This document shows, piece by piece, positions 7,224 through 10,034 of a stretch of DNA of 10,034 bases (the stretch's first letter is position 1; each line of letters begins with the position of its first letter). The DNA lies in NCBI GenBank assembly GCA_949286445.1, contig CASECL010000201.1, positions 1-10,034 of the forward strand, read 5' to 3'. Source of the stretch: an uncultured bacterium. GTDB taxonomy: Bacteria; Verrucomicrobiota; Lentisphaeria; Victivallales; Victivallaceae. Below the pieces are notes generated by a model. The model saw only the letters and a program-made list of their open reading frames with translations, did no database searches and was not told the DNA's origin. Position numbers and translations under genes: made by a program.

Positions 7224-7251
7224 TTGTCATTGTAAAAAAAGGTGTTATATT
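7224..7251 (+). promoter_or_regulatory. Strong extended -10 promoter for the hydrolase operon
   Basis: TTGTCA (7224-7229) is separated by 16 bp from TATATT (7246-7251). TG at 7243-7244 makes it an extended -10 element. Both hexamers match five of six sigma70 consensus bases. Transcription would begin near 7258, about 50 nt before the hydrolase ATG at 7310. This promoter lies downstream of the earlier in-frame ATGs at 7145 and 7214, which helps decide the gene's start. Confidence 0.65.
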
Positions 7252-7309
7252 CCTGTTTTGGACCGGACAGGTCGGCAGATTGATTTTTCACAGTTTCACA
7301 GGTCTGGAA

Positions 7310-8143
7310 ATGAAAAATTATTTTTTACTGGCAGTTTCAGGCATTCTTATTTCCGGGGGTTTGACCACTTCCTGCCGGATTGCGGATGATATTATTTTTC
7401 AGCCTGGCAGTTTTCAGAGGGTGCCATCTGCTGATATGCGGATGCTGGAGGTGGATGACGGGGTTGAAATCGCACTGCTTCCGGCGATTAAGCCGGGGGC
7501 GGAGTATCTTATATTGTACAGCCACGGCAATTCGGAAACACTGTTTGATCTGGGATACCGTTTCAAAAATTACAATGATCATGGTTTTTCGGTATTAGGC
7601 TATGATTACCGGGGATACGGAGCCTCGGGTGGGGTGCCGAGTGAAAAAAATTGTTACTCTGACATTGAGAAAGTTTATGATTATGCGGTAAATGAGCTTA
7701 AATATCCGCCGGAGAAGATAATAATTTACGGGCGCAGCCTGGGCGGCGGCCCTGCCACGGAGCTGGCATTGCGCCGTCCGGCGGCGGCATTGGTGTTGGA
7801 GAGTGCTTTTACCAGTGCGTATGAAGTGATACTGAGTTTTTCGCCGCCCGGGGATCAGTTTGATAATTTGTCTAAAATGCCGGAGCTGAAAATTCCGTTA
7901 TTGATTGTTCACGGGGAAAATGATGAATTGATACCGATTTCTCATGGTGAAAAAAATTTTTCTGCGGCGGCGGGGGATAAATACTTTCTCCGGGTGAAAA
8001 ATGCCGGGCATAATCAATTGATTTTCCGGGGAGGGGAAAAATACTGGAAAACATTAAAAGAGTTTGTTGACTTTGCGGCGCGCCGCGGCCGGGAGAAAAA
8101 ATCCGGAGATAGTGGCGTTCCGGGAGAAAATCAACCAGAATAA
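7310..8143 (+). CDS. Alpha/beta hydrolase (ABHD17/BEM46-like) with signal sequence
   Basis: This is a 277-residue serine hydrolase with an intact catalytic triad: Ser143 in the nucleophile elbow GRSLGG, Asp205 in HGENDELIP and His234 in NAGHNQL. The oxyanion-side motif YSHGNSE is at 70-76 and the GYDYRGYGASGG strand-loop at 97-108. This pattern is typical of the BEM46/ABHD13/ABHD17 group, whose bacterial members are mostly uncharacterised esterase- or thioesterase-like proteins. The N-terminus (MKNYFLLAVSGILISGGLTTSC) reads as a signal peptide with a possible lipidation Cys22, but Thr at -3 is a weak lipobox. Export to the periplasm or membrane is likely. An in-frame extension to 7145 exists; I chose 7310 because the promoter lies inside that extension and the signal peptide then starts the protein. 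A weak AGG lies 7 nt upstream. It leads a probable operon with the MarR gene 28 bp downstream. Confidence 0.88.
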   Translation: MKNYFLLAVSGILISGGLTTSCRIADDIIFQPGSFQRVPSADMRMLEVDDGVEIALLPAIKPGAEYLILYSHGNSETLFDLGYRFKNYNDHGFSVLGYDYRGYGASGGVPSEKNCYSDIEKVYDYAVNELKYPPEKIIIYGRSLGGGPATELALRRPAAALVLESAFTSAYEVILSFSPPGDQFDNLSKMPELKIPLLIVHGENDELIPISHGEKNFSAAAGDKYFLRVKNAGHNQLIFRGGEKYWKTLKEFVDFAARRGREKKSGDSGVPGENQPE

Positions 8144-8153
8144 CTTTATTTTA

Positions 8154-8171
8154 TGGGTATATTGGGTATAT
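8154..8171 (+). repeat. Tandem 9-bp repeat abutting the MarR start codon
   Basis: TGGGTATAT occurs twice head-to-tail (8154-8162, 8163-8171) and is followed directly by the ATG at 8172. It occupies the place where a ribosome binding site should be, and no purine-rich site is seen. It could be an autoregulatory operator, a copy-number-variable translation control element, or chance. Confidence 0.55.
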
Positions 8172-8630
8172 ATGGAAAAGAAGCCGGAATGCGACCGAAG
8201 TTGGGAACTTATCTTCCGTATTGAAGATCACCTGCGTGAGGTTTTTGCGGAAAAGTGCCCGGAAGAAGTGAATTTTTATGCCGGATTGACTTTGGGGCAG
8301 GCGCGGGCGGTGCGCTGCCTGCAAGGGTTGAAACGGGATGGCGTTAATGATGTCACCCTGAAAATGCTGGCGGAGAAGTTGAATGTATCTTCTGCCGCCG
8401 CCAGTGAAGCGGTGGAGTCACTGGTGCGCAAAAATGTTCTTGTGCGCCAGCAGAGTACTTCGGATCGCCGGGCGGTAAAGCTGGATTTTTCAGAGGAATC
8501 CAATCGCAGAATAGAGCTTGCCCGGGAGACGCTGGCGGAATACTGGAGTGATTATGCGGCGAGCCTGTCTGAGGATGAAAGGGCAAAGTTGTTTGAGCTT
8601 TTGTCCAAAATCGCAGGTGAAATAAAATGA
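8172..8630 (+). CDS. MarR-family transcriptional regulator
   Basis: This is a 152-residue winged helix-turn-helix DNA-binding protein. The N-terminal helices (1-50) give the dimerisation part. VTLKMLAEKLNVSSAAASEAVESLVRKNVL at 61-90 is the helix-turn-helix, and VRQQSTSDRRAVKLDFSEES at 91-110 the wing with the conserved D-R-R at 98-100. C-terminal helices (111-152) complete the dimer interface. Length and layout are normal for MarR proteins, which usually repress their own and adjacent genes and release DNA on binding a small aromatic ligand or on cysteine oxidation. Cys residues are at 7, 29 and 49; none sits in a known redox motif that I can confirm. An in-frame ATG at 8064 lies inside the hydrolase gene, so 8172 is preferred. 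The gene is coupled to the next by an ATGA overlap. Confidence 0.92.
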   Translation: MEKKPECDRSWELIFRIEDHLREVFAEKCPEEVNFYAGLTLGQARAVRCLQGLKRDGVNDVTLKMLAEKLNVSSAAASEAVESLVRKNVLVRQQSTSDRRAVKLDFSEESNRRIELARETLAEYWSDYAASLSEDERAKLFELLSKIAGEIK

Positions 8631-9424
8631 ATGTGCGTTCCGCAGGGATCTGGATACGGGATAATATTCCCGGAAGCCGCCGGGTTGCGGGACTGCTGGT
8701 ACGGAGCCGGATACTGGAACGCTTTTACAGTTTCGGGCGTGAATTTGCCGTGGTTGAACGGAAATATCTTTTCCGGCCGCATTTGAACTCTCTTTCCATT
8801 GAAGCTCCCGGCATGACATTGTCCCGCATATTGCGCAACAGTGAAAAGGGCAATTTTCTTGATTTCGGGTTGAGTTTTCCCCCTGGTGAACGGGTTTTGC
8901 TGCTGGGGGGCGGCGGGTTTGCTCTGGCGCGCCGGGCACTGGCTGCCGGCTGGGGAAAACGGGTGGACAGCGTGGAATTGTGTCCGGAGATTGCCCGGGT
9001 TGCAGAAAAATATTTTTTTGACGGGCTGCAGGGGAGGGTTGCGGTTCATGTCGGCGATGCTGCTGAATTTGCGGCGGCGGAAGCGGCGAAAATTGCTGCT
9101 GGAGCGGGGGGGAAGTATGACCTTGTTATAACTGATGTATTCCGGGGTGACGAGCTGGCATCCGGGGTTTACCGGGGGGATTTCGGCAGAAACATCCGTT
9201 TAATTCTCAACGATGGCGGGGCGGCGGTATTTAATTTAGGCTGGAATGATCTTGACACTATGCGGTCATGCGCGCGCAATATCGCAGAAAATTTTGACTG
9301 TGCCAGACTTTTAAGAAAACGCAGGCATTATTTTCTGGTGGCTTCGTCTGCGTCCTGGGAGGGGGGAGATGAACTGGAAAAATCCAACCCTTTTTTTGTC
9401 CGCGACTTGAAAAAACAGCGTTGA
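8627..9424 (+). CDS. Spermidine-synthase-like Rossmann protein
   Basis: This is a 265-residue protein with the nucleotide-binding core of the spermidine synthase/methyltransferase fold: LLLGGGGFAL at 91-100 (glycine-rich loop), VELCPEI at 116-122 (acidic residue for the ribose of an S-adenosyl compound), GDAAEF at 143-148 (adenine contact) and DLVITDVFRGDEL at 165-177. LILNDGGAAVFNLG at 192-205 matches the LxPGG-VxxxN strand of spermidine-synthase-like proteins. The N-terminal beta-domain and gatekeeping segments of true spermidine synthases are not clearly present, so the substrate is uncertain. Polyamine aminopropyltransferase and methyltransferase are both possible. AGGTGA (8615-8620) lies 6 nt before the start, whose ATG overlaps the MarR stop as ATGA. 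The MarR protein is therefore a candidate regulator of this gene. Confidence 0.82.
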   Translation: MNVRSAGIWIRDNIPGSRRVAGLLVRSRILERFYSFGREFAVVERKYLFRPHLNSLSIEAPGMTLSRILRNSEKGNFLDFGLSFPPGERVLLLGGGGFALARRALAAGWGKRVDSVELCPEIARVAEKYFFDGLQGRVAVHVGDAAEFAAAEAAKIAAGAGGKYDLVITDVFRGDELASGVYRGDFGRNIRLILNDGGAAVFNLGWNDLDTMRSCARNIAENFDCARLLRKRRHYFLVASSASWEGGDELEKSNPFFVRDLKKQR

Positions 9425-9469
9425 GACGGTAAATTTATAGAACAAAAAAGTTTTTTATTTATATTTTAT

Positions 9470-9475
9470 GGAGGA
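9470..9475 (+). promoter_or_regulatory. Ribosome binding site for the dehydrogenase
   Basis: GGAGGA sits 10 nt before the ATG at 9486. It overlaps an earlier in-frame ATG at 9468, which has no such site ahead of it. This decides the start in favour of 9486, where the protein opens MKKLRVMIVGYG as family members do. Confidence 0.65.
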
Positions 9476-9485
9476 ATTGCAGGCA

Positions 9486-10034
9486 ATGAAGAAGCTCAGA
9501 GTAATGATTGTGGGTTACGGCAATGTCGGCCGCGGGGTGAAATTTGCGGTGGAAAACAGTCCGGATATGGAACTTGTCGGCGTGGTGAGCCGCAATCCGG
9601 AACGGGTGAAAAAGGAGATTTCCTGCCCGGTATTGCCGGTTAATGAGCCGGAAAAATGGCTGGAAGCCCTGAAGCCTGACGTGGCAATTCTCTGCGGCGG
9701 CAGCAAAAATGATTTGCCGAAACAGGGGCCGGAATTGGCGAAATATGTTACTACGGTGGACAGTTTTGACAACCACAGCTGCATTCCGCAGTATTTTGAA
9801 GCGATGGACAAAGCGGCAAAGGCCGCCGGAAATGTGTCTGTGATTTCCACCGGCTGGGATCCGGGAATTTTCTCTCTGCAGCGGGTGATGGCGGCGGCAT
9901 TCATGCCCGGCGCGCGGGCCTACGGATTTTACGGCATGGGTGAAAAAGGCGGCCTCAGCATGGGACACTCGGACGCTCTGCGCACCATTGAGGGGGTGGC
10001 TGATGCCAGACAATATACTCATGCGGTAATTGAA
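9486..10034 (+). CDS. ddh: meso-Diaminopimelate dehydrogenase, N-terminal part (runs off window)
   Basis: The first 183 residues of a protein of about 320-330 are present; the rest lies beyond the window. The family catalyses the NADPH-dependent reductive amination of tetrahydrodipicolinate to meso-diaminopimelate in one step, which feeds lysine and peptidoglycan synthesis. Visible marks are the dinucleotide-binding GYGNVG at 10-15, SRNPERVKK at 35-43 in the cofactor-specificity loop, DSFDNHSCIP at 92-101, STGWDPGIFS at 121-130, and GGLSMGHSDALR at 155-166. The last two are hallmarks of this enzyme and separate it from other Rossmann dehydrogenases. A 61-bp gap separates it from the preceding gene. 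It contains no convincing promoter or terminator, so read-through from the upstream operon is possible. It does not obviously belong functionally with the upstream hydrolase and regulator. Confidence 0.93.
   Translation, partial: MKKLRVMIVGYGNVGRGVKFAVENSPDMELVGVVSRNPERVKKEISCPVLPVNEPEKWLEALKPDVAILCGGSKNDLPKQGPELAKYVTTVDSFDNHSCIPQYFEAMDKAAKAAGNVSVISTGWDPGIFSLQRVMAAAFMPGARAYGFYGMGEKGGLSMGHSDALRTIEGVADARQYTHAVIE

Larger units (their letters stand above)
6677..7309. other. Divergent intergenic region, non-coding, 633 bp
   Basis: The region between the divergent secretin and hydrolase genes holds no convincing gene. It contains a leftward promoter at 6724-6752, an 18-bp palindrome at 6882-6899, a long imperfect inverted repeat at 7027-7091, a small inverted pair CTGCCC (7127-7132) with GGGCAG (7153-7158), and a rightward promoter at 7224-7251. 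It is AT-rich, with poly-T and poly-A runs, especially at 6741-6900. A minus-strand open frame of 111 codons spans 7230-6895. Its N-terminal third is hydrophobic, but it has no ribosome binding site or recognisable motif and runs through the inverted repeat, so I do not call it. A small RNA is possible but unproven. Confidence 0.6.

Noticed and set aside
6895..7230. Minus-strand open frame of 111 codons with a hydrophobic start
   Set aside because: It has no ribosome binding site and no recognisable motif, runs through a long inverted repeat, and reaches into the AT-rich palindrome. It looks like chance in non-coding DNA.
7145..7309. Upstream extension of the hydrolase frame
   Set aside because: A strong promoter lies inside it, the extension has no family similarity, and the signal peptide begins at 7310.
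9441..9460. A-run/T-run (AAAAAAG then TTTTTT) as a terminator before the dehydrogenase
   Set aside because: An all-A/T stem with essentially no loop and no GC pairs would not be stable enough.
9459..10022. Minus-strand open frame of 187 codons at the right edge
   Set aside because: It lies opposite the diaminopimelate dehydrogenase coding frame, whose motifs are unmistakable. The His/Arg-rich translation is typical of an antisense shadow.

Overview
The window looks like chromosomal DNA from a Gram-negative (diderm) bacterium. The evidence is a secretin, a membrane-anchored periplasmic adaptor, a MacB-type ABC exporter and a meso-diaminopimelate dehydrogenase, which makes a peptidoglycan precursor. 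The style of the adaptor (long coiled coil with a repeated RR-aromatic-acidic...SK motif), the secretin sitting next to MacA/MacB-like genes, and the moderate GC content remind me of the PVC group (Lentisphaerota or Planctomycetota-like). That assignment is a low-confidence impression. No tRNA, rRNA, CRISPR array, transposase or phage gene was seen.

Left part (1-6676, all genes on the minus strand). In transcription order there is a short secretin (6676-4970), a periplasmic adaptor that overlaps it by an ATGA junction (4973-3456), a 272-bp gap carrying at least five copies of AAAATAACGG, an ABC ATPase (3183-2479), and a FtsX/MacB-type permease joined to it by a second ATGA junction (2482-1211). 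After a further 167-bp gap comes a sugar-nucleotide-type NAD-dependent epimerase/dehydratase (1043-144), followed by two hairpins near the window edge. Together the four transport genes describe a tripartite exporter in which a secretin, rather than a TolC-type channel, appears to supply the outer-membrane pore. This is the most interesting element of the window.

Middle (6677-7309). This is a 633-bp non-coding divergent region. It holds a likely promoter for the secretin operon at its left end, an 18-bp perfect AT palindrome, a long imperfect inverted repeat (7027-7091), and a strong extended -10 promoter for the rightward genes at its right end.

Right part (7310-10034, all genes on the plus strand). 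A signal-sequence-bearing alpha/beta hydrolase of the ABHD17/BEM46 type is followed 28 bp later by a MarR-family regulator. That gene overlaps by ATGA a spermidine-synthase-like Rossmann protein. After a 61-bp gap comes the first 183 codons of meso-diaminopimelate dehydrogenase, which runs off the window. The first three are probably one operon. Whether the dehydrogenase belongs to it is open.
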